Assembly: GCA_910586635.1 (NCBI GenBank)
Contig: CAJUJA010000002.1
Span: 39,037-47,987, forward strand
DNA length: 8,951 nt
Source of the DNA: an uncultured Bacilli bacterium
Lineage (GTDB): Bacteria > Bacillota_I > Bacilli_A > RF39 > UBA660
Direction of reading: 5' to 3'
Shown here piece after piece: positions 1-6,419 of this stretch (position 1 is its first letter; each line of letters begins with the position of its first letter). The position numbers and the translations under genes are program-made. The notes beneath the pieces were generated by a model, which saw nothing but the letters and a program-made list of their open reading frames with translations, was not told the DNA's origin and did not search any database.

Positions 1-2
1 AA

Positions 3-59
3 TTTTTAAAATCAAAAGGATTAAAGGAAATAGATTGGCATGTAGAATATAATAAATAG
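3..59 (+). CDS. C-terminal end of an unidentified protein (partial, 5' end outside window)
   Basis: One frame is open from the window edge to a TAG at 57-59 and encodes 18 residues ending DWHVEYNK. The other two forward frames stop within the first 50 bases. A promoter begins immediately after the stop, which fits a gene ending here. The fragment is too short to name a family, and in DNA this AT-rich an 18-codon open frame could be chance. Confidence 0.4.
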   Translation, partial: FLKSKGLKEIDWHVEYNK

Positions 60-86
60 TTGACAAGTATTTTCTTTTTTTATAAT
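60..86 (+). promoter_or_regulatory. Predicted sigma-A-type promoter for the interrupted gene at 119
   Basis: TTGACA at 60-65 and TATAAT at 81-86 are both perfect consensus hexamers. The spacer is only 15 bp, shorter than the preferred 17. A T-rich tract lies between them. The start site would fall near 93, giving a leader of about 26 nt to the ATG at 119. The -35 box overlaps the last base of the upstream gene's region, so this seems to open a new transcription unit. Confidence 0.6.
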
Positions 87-118
87 AAAATCAATTTTAA
101 TGAAGGAAAATGACAATT

Positions 119-862
119 ATGACTCAGATAAATATTCCTAAAGATAGTGGCTTTGTATTTTTTGTGGACTATAAATCATATAAGTTTTTAAAGTGTGGAA
201 AGGATAACATATATACGTTGAAAAAGGAATATTTAAAATAGGAAATAAAAATAAGTGATATTGATTACATACAGCAAGGTTGTTGTCCTTCCTTTTTAAT
301 TAATATAAAAGATAATAATTCTGAAGAATATAAACTCTATAGATATGATGTGGAGGAATATTTCAATCGTCCAGAAACAGTATTATTAGAAGGTAAAAAT
401 CCAATTCATAAAGTAAAAACAGGCATTTACTATTATAATTCAGATGATGAGATGACTATATTCGGAGTTAACGAAGGATATGGACATGAGGTTAATTTTG
501 GAAATTATTTTACCAAAAGACAATTAAGAGAAATTTTAGTACAGGAGCTGGAGGAAAATGTATTTGATATAGCCTTATGCCTTGGTAACCGTGACTTTAT
601 TCATGGTATAGTTGCTTACGATAAAGATAGTTTTGAGGGATTTCAAATGTACTCAGGTCTCTATATAGAAAAAGATAACAAAATTGAGGATTTAAAAACT
701 GACCAGAAATTAATAAGACAATCTTTATGGTGTGTGTTAGTGAAAGAAACAGATTACTATCAACAAAATCAGGAATCTATAGAGTCCGATAAAAATTTAG
801 CGAAAATCTACCAAAGACAAAGATTACATGAAATAATTACACTAAAAGAGACAGGAACTTAA
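119..862 (+). pseudogene. Unrecognised protein gene interrupted by an in-frame TAG (codon 41)
   Basis: From the ATG at 119 (an alternative in-frame ATG lies at 110) the frame reads 40 residues, meets TAG at 239-241, then continues open in the same frame to TAA at 860-862. The intact product would be about 247 residues. The piece after the stop could formally start at GTG 350, but no ribosome site precedes it, and the 36 codons between the TAG and that GTG read as ordinary protein (SDIDYIQQGCCPSFLINIKD). I therefore treat GTG 350 as an internal valine codon. An AAGGA at 103-107 and a strong promoter precede the ATG. I see no signal peptide, membrane segment or known catalytic motif; the product looks soluble, acidic and rich in Tyr/Asp/Glu. 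The family is not recognised. A recent nonsense mutation, a sequencing error or stop readthrough are all possible. The bases do not show which. Confidence 0.62.
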
Positions 863-875
863 TCTGTCTTTTTTT
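844..875. terminator. Bidirectional Rho-independent terminator between convergent genes
   Basis: Arms 849-854 (AGACAG) and 864-869 (CTGTCT) pair perfectly. They can be extended by a G·U and four A-T pairs to 844-854/864-874 around a 9-nt loop. On the plus strand seven Ts (869-875) follow the core stem. On the minus strand the same stem is followed by C and four Ts. Both flanking stop codons (860-862 plus, 859-861 minus) lie inside the loop, so one hairpin can serve both genes. Confidence 0.7.
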
Positions 876-1407
876 CGTCATCTTTTAAAATTTCAAAAAT
901 TTCGTGTTTTTCTTGAGAGTAAAATTCCTTTCTTTTGTATCTAAAAAATAATCTAATAACGTTGGAAGGAAAGGAGGTAATTAACCGATTAAACCCTACT
1001 ACTGTATCATTATAAAACTTAATAGATGCCATCAAATCTTCTTCATTATCATTTAATTCATTTAAGATTCCTAGCAAATTTTCGCTTTTTAGAAGTTTTT
1101 CATGGTCATCAATAATTTGAAATAAATTATTGTAGGCTTTATTTAGGGCCTCATTTAACTCAAAATGATTAAACTCCCCAACAGGAAGTTTCTCTACTTC
1201 TTCTAATATCTTTTTCTTTCTCAATTCTTTTCTGATAATAGGAGAACATCTTTTAAGTAAATCAAATTTCTTATTCAGATATAAGTCTGCATTTTCCTCT
1301 GCTTCATTAATTTTAATAATAGCAAATTGAAACTTATTATAATAAATTGCAAAAATCAATAAAATAAATGCAAGTATTGTAATGGAACTAACTACTATAT
1401 AAAACAT
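859..1407 (-). CDS. LemA-family membrane-anchored protein
   Basis: The 182-residue product opens with a hydrophobic segment (about residues 3-22) followed by YYNKF. This is the usual LemA pattern of one N-terminal membrane anchor and a helical domain. The family's C-terminal signature is visible as FYNDTVVGFN (131-140) and FPSNVIRLFF (146-155). Typical LemA proteins have FPxNLIAxxFGF followed by an aromatic-rich stretch; here F, Y and K residues follow (YKRKEFY). Length matches the family (about 180-200). LemA proteins are widespread and their biochemical role is not established; the mature domain of N-anchored members is predicted to be a helical bundle. The N-terminal part of the domain is divergent, without the usual LKRR(Y/H)DLIPNLV; residues 45-52 (NKKFDLLK) occupy that place. 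A good promoter lies upstream, but the ribosome site (GGACGTGG) is weak. The gene ends inside the terminator shared with the convergent interrupted gene. Confidence 0.82.
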   Translation of the reverse strand: MFYIVVSSITILAFILLIFAIYYNKFQFAIIKINEAEENADLYLNKKFDLLKRCSPIIRKELRKKKILEEVEKLPVGEFNHFELNEALNKAYNNLFQIIDDHEKLLKSENLLGILNELNDNEEDLMASIKFYNDTVVGFNRLITSFPSNVIRLFFRYKRKEFYSQEKHEIFEILKDDEKKTD

Positions 1408-1434
1408 TTTACCACGTCCATTCTTGTTATTTAA

Positions 1435-1463
1435 ATTATAACAAAGTTTTTAAATTACTACAA
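1435..1463 (-). promoter_or_regulatory. Predicted promoter for the LemA-family gene
   Basis: On the minus strand a perfect TATAAT (1440 to 1435) is preceded by TGT, making an extended -10. A weak -35 TTGTAG (1463 to 1458) lies 17 bp upstream. The start would fall near 1428, giving a leader of about 21 nt before the ATG at 1407. The region is back-to-back with the pduL promoter starting near 1485. Confidence 0.6.
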
Positions 1464-1484
1464 TAGATTTGAGAAAAATGAAAC

Positions 1485-1512
1485 TTGATTTCCTTATTTA
1501 TTTTGATATAAT
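1485..1512 (+). promoter_or_regulatory. Predicted promoter for the pduL-like gene
   Basis: TTGATT at 1485-1490 and TATAAT at 1507-1512 are separated by 16 bp, with TGA directly before the -10 box (extended -10). Transcription would begin near 1519, at the ribosome-binding site and well downstream of the upstream ATG at 1478, which argues against translation from there. Confidence 0.62.
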
Positions 1513-1516
1513 GAAT

Positions 1517-1522
1517 AAGGAG
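1517..1522 (+). promoter_or_regulatory. Ribosome-binding site that sets the pduL start
   Basis: AAGGAG lies 9 nt before ATG 1532. The open frame extends farther upstream (1469), but nothing like a ribosome site precedes the earlier starts, and they lie upstream of or within the promoter. Family N-termini also begin close to the SNRHVHL motif. Confidence 0.75.
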
Positions 1523-1531
1523 ATGATAAGA

Positions 1532-2095
1532 ATGGAAGTAACATTAGGAGTTTCAAATAGACATGTTCACTTAAATTTAGAAGATTTTAAGATATTATTT
1601 GGCGAAGATCAAGAATTAGAAGTAAAGAAGGCCTTAGTTCAACCAGAACAATTTGCTTCAAATAAAACAGTAATCGTAAAAACCGAAAAAAGTGAGTTAA
1701 AAAATGTAAGAGTTTTGGGGCCTATTAGAAATTATACTCAAGTGGAAATCTCAAAAACAGATGCTTATCAATTAGGAATTCATCCTCCTGTTAGAGACTC
1801 TGGAGATTTAGAAGGAGCAGAGGAAGTAGAAATTGTAGGTCCAAATGGTTCTATTAAGAAAAAAAGTGCCATTATTGCAACAAGGCACCTTCATTTAACA
1901 GAACAAATGAGAAAAGAGTATGGTTTAGAGGATGTAGAAGAAGTTAGTGTAGAAAAGATAGGGGAAAAGGGAGTCGTATTTAAAAATGTAAAATTAAAAG
2001 TTCAGGACAAATCAGCTCTAGAACTTCATTTAGATACAGATGATGCTAATGGATCACTTCTAAAAACAGGGGATACTCTAACAGTTATTAAGTAG
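1532..2095 (+). CDS. pduL: PduL-type phosphate acyltransferase (phosphotransacylase)
   Basis: The 187-residue product carries the marks of the PduL family: VSNRHVHL near the N-terminus (H11, H13), PVRDSGDL (86-93, with the conserved Arg88), ATRHLHLT (116-123; H119, H121) and ELHLDTDDAN (164-173; H166). In PduL structures these histidines hold two zinc ions at the active site, and the arginine contacts phosphate. The enzyme exchanges CoA and phosphate on an acyl group (propionyl- or acetyl-CoA to acyl phosphate), feeding acetate or propionate kinase to make ATP. I see no N-terminal extension that would act as a microcompartment targeting peptide, and no shell or diol-dehydratase gene is nearby. 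A housekeeping Pta-like role in acetate formation is therefore the best inference. The gene has its own promoter and overlaps the convergent PBP gene by 8 bp. Substrate preference cannot be read from the sequence. Confidence 0.9.
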   Translation: MEVTLGVSNRHVHLNLEDFKILFGEDQELEVKKALVQPEQFASNKTVIVKTEKSELKNVRVLGPIRNYTQVEISKTDAYQLGIHPPVRDSGDLEGAEEVEIVGPNGSIKKKSAIIATRHLHLTEQMRKEYGLEDVEEVSVEKIGEKGVVFKNVKLKVQDKSALELHLDTDDANGSLLKTGDTLTVIK

Positions 2096-4052
2096 CAGTA
2101 CTATTTTTTAGTTTTTCATCGAAAACTAAATCACTATCTGTAGGCTCAGTACCTTTAATAAAGTACATGAGCTTTTTTTTGGTATCTGCTTCAGTGGCAG
2201 GTCTTCCAGAAATTGGATTTACTAATACAGTAGAAATATTCTCGGGAATCTCATACCAACTATCACCTTTTTCTTTTAAATATCCTTCCATAGAATTTAA
2301 CCAAATATTTTGAGAATACTTGTACTCATTAGATTTTAAGGTAGTATTATCATCATAGCCTACCCAAACTGCAGTTAATAAATCAGAATTATAACCAATA
2401 TTCCAGTTATCCGTATCTGTAGTTCCACTTTTTAAAGCATACTTATGAGTCATTTTAGGTGCAATACCAAGAGCCGTTGGATAGTTATAATCTACATAGT
2501 CTTGATCATAAGTTCCAGTAAGCATATTGTTTAGAATGAAACATAAGCTTTTATTTAGAACAATTTTTTTCTTTTCTTTGTATTCATACAAAACATTTCC
2601 ATCTTTATCTTCGACTCTTTTGATTAAATGAGGTTTTACCTTATATCCAAGATTTGCAAAGGTAGAGTAACCTCCAGCCATCTCAAGTAATCCAATTTCA
2701 TTAGTTCCCAAAGCAAGAGATGGAATTCTTTCAAGTTTTGATTTGATTCCTACCTTTTTGGCAGTATTAATTAAAGCATCTTCCCCCAAAAATAAATGAG
2801 TTTTAATAGCATAAATATTTTCAGAATAAGCAATAGCAGTAGCCATAGAAATAGGTTTGTTTCCATAGGTATCATTATTATTCTTAGGAGTATACGTTTG
2901 GTTGTTTTCAAAATTAAAGGTGGTCTTTTCACTAGTAAAAGAAGTAGAAGAGGTGAAACCATTTTCTAAAGCAGTGTAATAAAGATATGGTTTCATAGTA
3001 GAACCTACTTGTCTTTTTGCATCAATTGCCCTATTATACGATGATTCATTGTAGTTTTTACCACCGGCAAGAGCGAGTATTGATCCGTTATTTGGATTCA
3101 TCATAACAGCTGCTACTTGAGCTTTAGAAGATTCTGGAATGGACTCTTGAATTGATTTTTCTAAAGTAGATTGTGCTTCTAAATCTAGGGTTGTATAAAC
3201 TTTTAGACCATTTGCTTCAATTAAAGACCTAGGAATTTCCTCGATACTTTCTAATTCTTTCATAACTGCATCATGATAATACATTACCGTAGATAAATTT
3301 TCGATACTTTTTTCCCCTACAATATTTAAAGGTTCATTATAAGCTGCTATTTTTTCATCTTCCGTTATGATCTTGTTTTCAACTAAAGAATTTAAAACAA
3401 GTTCTTGACGCTTTTTTGCAGTTTCAAAGTTCACTAGAGGAGAATAATTAGAAGGAGATTTAGGAATTCCTATAATCATAGAAGCCTCTGCTAATGATAA
3501 ATCTTTCGCACTTTTATTAAAGTAAAAGTTAGAAGCATTTTCAATTCCATACATTCCATGACCGTAATTGATAGTATTTAAGTATCCTTCCAAGATCTCA
3601 TCTTTTGTATAATCATTTTCAATTCGAATGGTATACCACATTTCATCCCATTTTCTTTTCCATGTTTTATCAAAATCCAAAAATAAGTTTTTTGCATATT
3701 GTTGGGTAATGGTAGAGGCACCTTGTTTTGTTTTCCCACTCGTAATATTAATCATACTAGCCTTTGCAATTCTTAAGTAGTCAAATCCATTATGTTTATA
3801 AAAGTGTTTATCTTCTGTATAAATAGTAGCTTCTTTGGCGTATTTTGAAATGTTTTTTAATGATACCCATTCTTTAGTTTCATTTCCCTGAAAGTATAAC
3901 TTTTTTTTGTTATCGTATAATAATATATTATTAGCGTCAGTAATTTTTAGGGTAGGAGTTGATTTTAAATAAAGAAATAAAATACCTTTAAATAGAAAAT
4001 AGAAGATACCAACAATCAGTAAAATTTTTCCTGTTTTTTTAATAAATCTCAT
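2088..4052 (-). CDS. Bifunctional class A penicillin-binding protein (peptidoglycan glycosyltransferase/transpeptidase)
   Basis: The 654-residue product has a short basic N-terminus (RFIKKTGK) and one membrane segment (about 10-30). A GT51 glycosyltransferase domain follows, with EDKHFYKHNGFD (catalytic Glu80), GASTITQQ (111-118), RKWDE (133-137) and an ILEGYLNTINYG block (153-164). The penicillin-binding transpeptidase domain has the SxxK box STMK (Ser351, Lys354), SEN (410-412) and KSGTT (541-545). All catalytic motifs are intact, so it should polymerise glycan strands and cross-link peptides on the outer face of the membrane. The C-terminus ends soon after the transpeptidase domain, without PASTA or other repeats. 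The start at 4052 is chosen because GGAGGAG precedes it by 5 nt; a longer frame reaches 4136 but has no ribosome site there. It is similar in layout to Bacillus PBP1/PBP2d-type proteins; the exact paralogue cannot be assigned. No clear promoter was found in the divergent spacer. Confidence 0.95.
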   Translation of the reverse strand: MRFIKKTGKILLIVGIFYFLFKGILFLYLKSTPTLKITDANNILLYDNKKKLYFQGNETKEWVSLKNISKYAKEATIYTEDKHFYKHNGFDYLRIAKASMINITSGKTKQGASTITQQYAKNLFLDFDKTWKRKWDEMWYTIRIENDYTKDEILEGYLNTINYGHGMYGIENASNFYFNKSAKDLSLAEASMIIGIPKSPSNYSPLVNFETAKKRQELVLNSLVENKIITEDEKIAAYNEPLNIVGEKSIENLSTVMYYHDAVMKELESIEEIPRSLIEANGLKVYTTLDLEAQSTLEKSIQESIPESSKAQVAAVMMNPNNGSILALAGGKNYNESSYNRAIDAKRQVGSTMKPYLYYTALENGFTSSTSFTSEKTTFNFENNQTYTPKNNNDTYGNKPISMATAIAYSENIYAIKTHLFLGEDALINTAKKVGIKSKLERIPSLALGTNEIGLLEMAGGYSTFANLGYKVKPHLIKRVEDKDGNVLYEYKEKKKIVLNKSLCFILNNMLTGTYDQDYVDYNYPTALGIAPKMTHKYALKSGTTDTDNWNIGYNSDLLTAVWVGYDDNTTLKSNEYKYSQNIWLNSMEGYLKEKGDSWYEIPENISTVLVNPISGRPATEADTKKKLMYFIKGTEPTDSDLVFDEKLKNSTAT

Positions 4053-4057
4053 CAAAT

Positions 4058-4064
4058 CTCCTCC
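4058..4064 (-). promoter_or_regulatory. Ribosome-binding site that sets the PBP start
   Basis: On the minus strand GGAGGAG (4064 to 4058) sits 5 nt before ATG 4052. It is the strongest such site in the neighbourhood, and the first basic-hydrophobic membrane anchor follows directly. The 28 upstream in-frame codons are Phe/Tyr-rich and look like translated spacer. Confidence 0.8.
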
Positions 4065-4075
4065 TTCTAAAGTTA

Positions 4076-4112
4076 GTATGAAAATTTTAAAATAAAAATA
4101 TGTATGAAAATT
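4076..4112. repeat. Pair of 11-bp direct repeats in the divergent PBP/ywiB-like spacer
   Basis: GTATGAAAATT occurs at 4076-4086 and again at 4102-4112, 26 bp apart start to start. Both copies lie in the presumed PBP leader or promoter region. They could be a two-site operator, but in DNA this AT-rich a chance repeat is also likely. The rest of the 4053-4222 spacer holds the PBP ribosome site and the ywiB-like promoter. Confidence 0.3.
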
Positions 4113-4168
4113 AAAGGAAAACTTAAGAATGACCATTTTATAATTAATTAGATAACAACATCTTCAAT

Positions 4169-4197
4169 TTGTAATTCTAAGAAGAATATGATATACT
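4169..4197 (+). promoter_or_regulatory. Predicted promoter for the ywiB-like/argS pair
   Basis: TTGTAA at 4169-4174 and TATACT at 4192-4197 are 17 bp apart, with TGA before the -10 (extended -10). Predicted start near 4204 leaves about 19 nt before ATG 4223, including the AGGAG ribosome site at 4212-4216. I looked for T-box leader structure, often found upstream of tRNA synthetase genes in Firmicutes; the leader is far too short for one. Confidence 0.62.
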
Positions 4198-4222
4198 TTT
4201 GACATATTTTTAGGAGTAGTTT

Positions 4223-4561
4223 ATGAAGAAAAATGCCATAGTAAAAATAGAATCAAAAGACAGTACCCTACAAGAAAAAGTAGAAATAGAGATAAAAAAT
4301 GGTAAAATAAATTATTTAGAAAATAATAAAACGGTTGTTTTGATAAATTTAGAAAGTCAAACATTAATAAGAGAGAATTCTGAACTATATATGGAATTAG
4401 ATTTAAAAGAGGGGAAAGGAAATATTTATATTAAAAATTTACAAAAAAATATAACAGTTCTACTAAAGCTTAAAAAAATAGATATCGGTAAGAATAAAAT
4501 AGTGATACAATATGAGATGGAAAAGGAGTTATATTCTTATCAATTAGAAATGGAGGATTAA
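4223..4561 (+). CDS. DUF1934 family beta-barrel protein (YwiB-like)
   Basis: The 112-residue product is an all-beta-looking small soluble protein. Its pattern fits the DUF1934/YwiB family: IVKIESKDSTLQEKVEIEIKNG at the start, a RENSELYMELDLKEGKGNIYI core (residues 51-71) and a closing IVIQYEMEKELYSYQLEM strand pair. It is somewhat shorter than the usual length of about 140. Context supports the call: in Bacillus and relatives the DUF1934 gene stands directly upstream of argS, as here, with a 1-nt gap between its TAA and the argS ATG. The family's fold is calycin-like and its function is unknown. Constant pairing with argS suggests co-expression, but I do not infer a direct role in arginylation. 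AGGAG lies 6 nt before the ATG, so the start is secure. Confidence 0.75.
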   Translation: MKKNAIVKIESKDSTLQEKVEIEIKNGKINYLENNKTVVLINLESQTLIRENSELYMELDLKEGKGNIYIKNLQKNITVLLKLKKIDIGKNKIVIQYEMEKELYSYQLEMED

Positions 4562-4562
4562 G

Positions 4563-6311
4563 ATGAGTATTATAAAGAATCTAGAAAAAGATATATATGA
4601 CTTAATAAAAGAAGCAGGCTACGAAGTGGAAAGATTTATACTAAAACCTTCTGATAGACCTGATCTAGGAGATTACCAAATTAATGACTGTATGAATCTT
4701 GCTAAAATATACCATAAAAATCCTAAAGAAATAGCAGAGGATATTAAGAAAAAATTGGAATCAGATGATAGATTTACTAATATTAATATAGCAGGACCAG
4801 GATTTATTAATATTACTTTATCAAACTCTTTTTTAGTTCAAGCAGTGAATCAAATGAATCAGAATTTTTATAATAATATTGATAAACAAGAATACAAAAA
4901 AATTATTCTAGATTATGGTGGTGCGAACGTATCAAAAGCACTACATGTTGGTCATTTAAGAAGTGCTAATATTGGTGAGGCCCTAAAACGTTTAGCAAAC
5001 CTGTTAGGATGTGAAGCAATTAGTGATGCTCATTTAGGAGATTATGGAAGACCTTTAGGACTTGTATTATTAGAAATTAAAAAGAGATATCCTAATTTGG
5101 AATATTTTAATCCAAATTATGAGGGGAATTATGAGAAAATATCGCTTCCTATTACCAATGAAGATTTAGAAATGATCTATCCTATCGCTAGCCAAAAAGC
5201 TAAAGAGGATATCGAATATTTAGAAGAGGCTAGAATCATGACGTTAAAAATTCAAAATCACGAAAGAGGAATTTATGATTTATGGAAAAAAATAGTAGGT
5301 ATTTCCAAAGAAGCGATTAAAAAGATCTATGATATATTAAATGTTTCTTATGATTTATGGAATGGTGAGAGTGATGCAACCCCATATGTTTCGGAATTAT
5401 TAGAAATTTGTGAAGAAAAGAAAATTATCACTGAAAGTGATGGTGCTAAAATAATTGAAGTAAAAGAGGAGACAGAAACTTCCCCTATGCCTCCTTTATT
5501 ATTAGTAAAATCCAATGGGACAATTTCTTACGAAACAACTGATTTAGCAACCATCATCCAAAGAAAAAAAGAAATTAATCCAGATGAAATTTGGTATTTG
5601 GCGGACGAAAGACAAGCTCTACATTTTGAACAAGTATTTAGGGCTACTAAAAAGGCAGAGTTAATCGATTCAAAAGTGAATTTAGAGTATATTGGATTTG
5701 GAACTATGAATGGAGAAGATGGAAAACCGTTTAAGACAAGAGATGGTGGAATTATGTCATTAAAATCTTTAATTAAAATGGTAAAAGAGGAAACAAAAAA
5801 GCGTATAAATTACGATATAGTTCCACAAGATAAGGTAGAGCATACAGTAGAGTTAATAGCGATTGCTACACTAAAATATGCAGATTTTATTCCATATCGT
5901 ACAACAGATTATATTTTTAATCCCTCTAAATTTTCAGAAGTAGAAGGAAAAACGGGACCCTATTTACTTTATTCGACTATTAGAATGAAATCATTATTAG
6001 AACATGCTAAAGAAATAAAACAAGAAACTTATCATGTCCTACAAGATGAAGCATCGAGAAATATTATTTTAACCTTACTAAAATTACCTAATGTTTTAAC
6101 TAAGTCATTTGAAATAAAATCTCTAAATGAAATTGCAGAGTATTTATATATCTTAACTAATAAATATAACAAATTTTATATGGAAAATAAAATATTAAAT
6201 GAAAAGAATCATAATTTACAGGAATCATGGTTAGTATTAACTAATATAGTATATAGAATGAATTTATTGCTACTAGATGTACTGGGAATAAAAGTACCAG
6301 AAAAAATGTGA
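4563..6311 (+). CDS. argS: Arginine--tRNA ligase
   Basis: The product is 582 residues, in the normal range for ArgRS, a class Ia synthetase that joins arginine to tRNA-Arg using ATP in the cytoplasm. The N-terminal tRNA-binding (Add1) domain is marked by DYQINDCMNLAK and NPKEIAEDI (37-61) and GPGFINITL (78-86). The catalytic Rossmann fold follows, with the HIGH box as HVGHLRSA (128-135) and AHLGDYGRPLG (156-166). The region where other class I enzymes have KMSKS reads FGTMNGEDGKPFKTRDGG (379-396), the usual ArgRS variant. Residues 435-475, with the conserved RTTDY and EGKTGPYLLYSTIRM segments, lead into the helical anticodon-binding domain, which runs to the end. The gene starts one base after the DUF1934 stop, using GGAGGA at 4552-4557 inside that gene, so the two are probably co-translated. 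It ends with TGA. I see no clear terminator after it. Confidence 0.97.
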   Translation: MSIIKNLEKDIYDLIKEAGYEVERFILKPSDRPDLGDYQINDCMNLAKIYHKNPKEIAEDIKKKLESDDRFTNINIAGPGFINITLSNSFLVQAVNQMNQNFYNNIDKQEYKKIILDYGGANVSKALHVGHLRSANIGEALKRLANLLGCEAISDAHLGDYGRPLGLVLLEIKKRYPNLEYFNPNYEGNYEKISLPITNEDLEMIYPIASQKAKEDIEYLEEARIMTLKIQNHERGIYDLWKKIVGISKEAIKKIYDILNVSYDLWNGESDATPYVSELLEICEEKKIITESDGAKIIEVKEETETSPMPPLLLVKSNGTISYETTDLATIIQRKKEINPDEIWYLADERQALHFEQVFRATKKAELIDSKVNLEYIGFGTMNGEDGKPFKTRDGGIMSLKSLIKMVKEETKKRINYDIVPQDKVEHTVELIAIATLKYADFIPYRTTDYIFNPSKFSEVEGKTGPYLLYSTIRMKSLLEHAKEIKQETYHVLQDEASRNIILTLLKLPNVLTKSFEIKSLNEIAEYLYILTNKYNKFYMENKILNEKNHNLQESWLVLTNIVYRMNLLLLDVLGIKVPEKM

Positions 6312-6317
6312 AAACTA

Positions 6318-6346
6318 TTGTAATTCAAATCAATCTATGTTATAAG
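6318..6346 (+). promoter_or_regulatory. Distal candidate promoter upstream of rpoE
   Basis: TTGTAA at 6318-6323 and TATAAG at 6341-6346 are 17 bp apart, and TGT precedes the -10 (extended -10). The -35 box is identical to the one before the ywiB-like gene. The start would be near 6353, about 67 nt before the rpoE ATG. Confidence 0.42.
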
Positions 6347-6347
6347 T

Positions 6348-6378
6348 TTATTTGTATTTGAATAAGTGATACAAATAA
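6348..6378. promoter_or_regulatory. 10-bp perfect inverted repeat upstream of rpoE (possible operator or leader hairpin)
   Basis: TTATTTGTAT (6348-6357) and ATACAAATAA (6369-6378) are exact inverted repeats around an 11-nt loop. The right arm covers the place where the -35 box of the proximal promoter (TATAAT at 6392-6397) should be. A second inverted repeat, ATTCAAAT (6323-6330) with ATTTGAAT (6356-6363), overlaps its left arm and loop, so the two hairpins exclude each other. No T-run follows, so it is a poor terminator for argS. Confidence 0.4.
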
Positions 6379-6391
6379 GTACATTTATGCA

Positions 6392-6397
6392 TATAAT
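6392..6397 (+). promoter_or_regulatory. Proximal -10 box for rpoE
   Basis: A perfect TATAAT lies upstream of the strong AAGGAGG ribosome site (6407-6413). There is no good -35 at 16-18 bp: the best is a partial match (GATACA, 6368-6373) inside the inverted repeat. Predicted start near 6404 would leave a leader of about 16 nt. Confidence 0.45.
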
Positions 6398-6419
6398 GCT
6401 TTAATTAAGGAGGATTATC

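Noticed and set aside
239..241. UAG read as an amino acid (pyrrolysine or code change)
   Set aside because: RF1 is encoded in the window and the pduL-like gene ends with TAG; no context supports reassignment, although occasional readthrough cannot be excluded.
350..862. Independent 170-residue gene starting at GTG 350
   Set aside because: No ribosome site precedes the GTG, and the same frame reads as protein upstream as far as the TAG at 239-241 and on to ATG 119. It is the 3' part of the interrupted gene.
1469..1531. N-terminal extension of the pduL product
   Set aside because: The extra 21 codons span the predicted promoter and have no ribosome site; AAGGAG before ATG 1532 and the family N-terminus favour the later start.
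2107..2130. 9-bp stem-loop as a terminator for pduL or PBP
   Set aside because: No T-run follows the stem on either strand (the T-run precedes it on plus), and it lies in the PBP coding sequence.
2771..2962. 63-residue minus-strand open frame
   Set aside because: It is a Leu-rich shadow frame within the PBP transpeptidase coding region on the same strand, with no ribosome site.
4053..4136. 28-residue N-terminal extension of the PBP
   Set aside because: The upstream residues are spacer-like (Phe/Tyr/Lys-rich), and GGAGGAG stands directly before the ATG at 4052.
4137..4222. T-box riboswitch controlling argS
   Set aside because: The spacer is short, the predicted leader is about 19 nt, and no stem I, T-box motif or antiterminator is visible.
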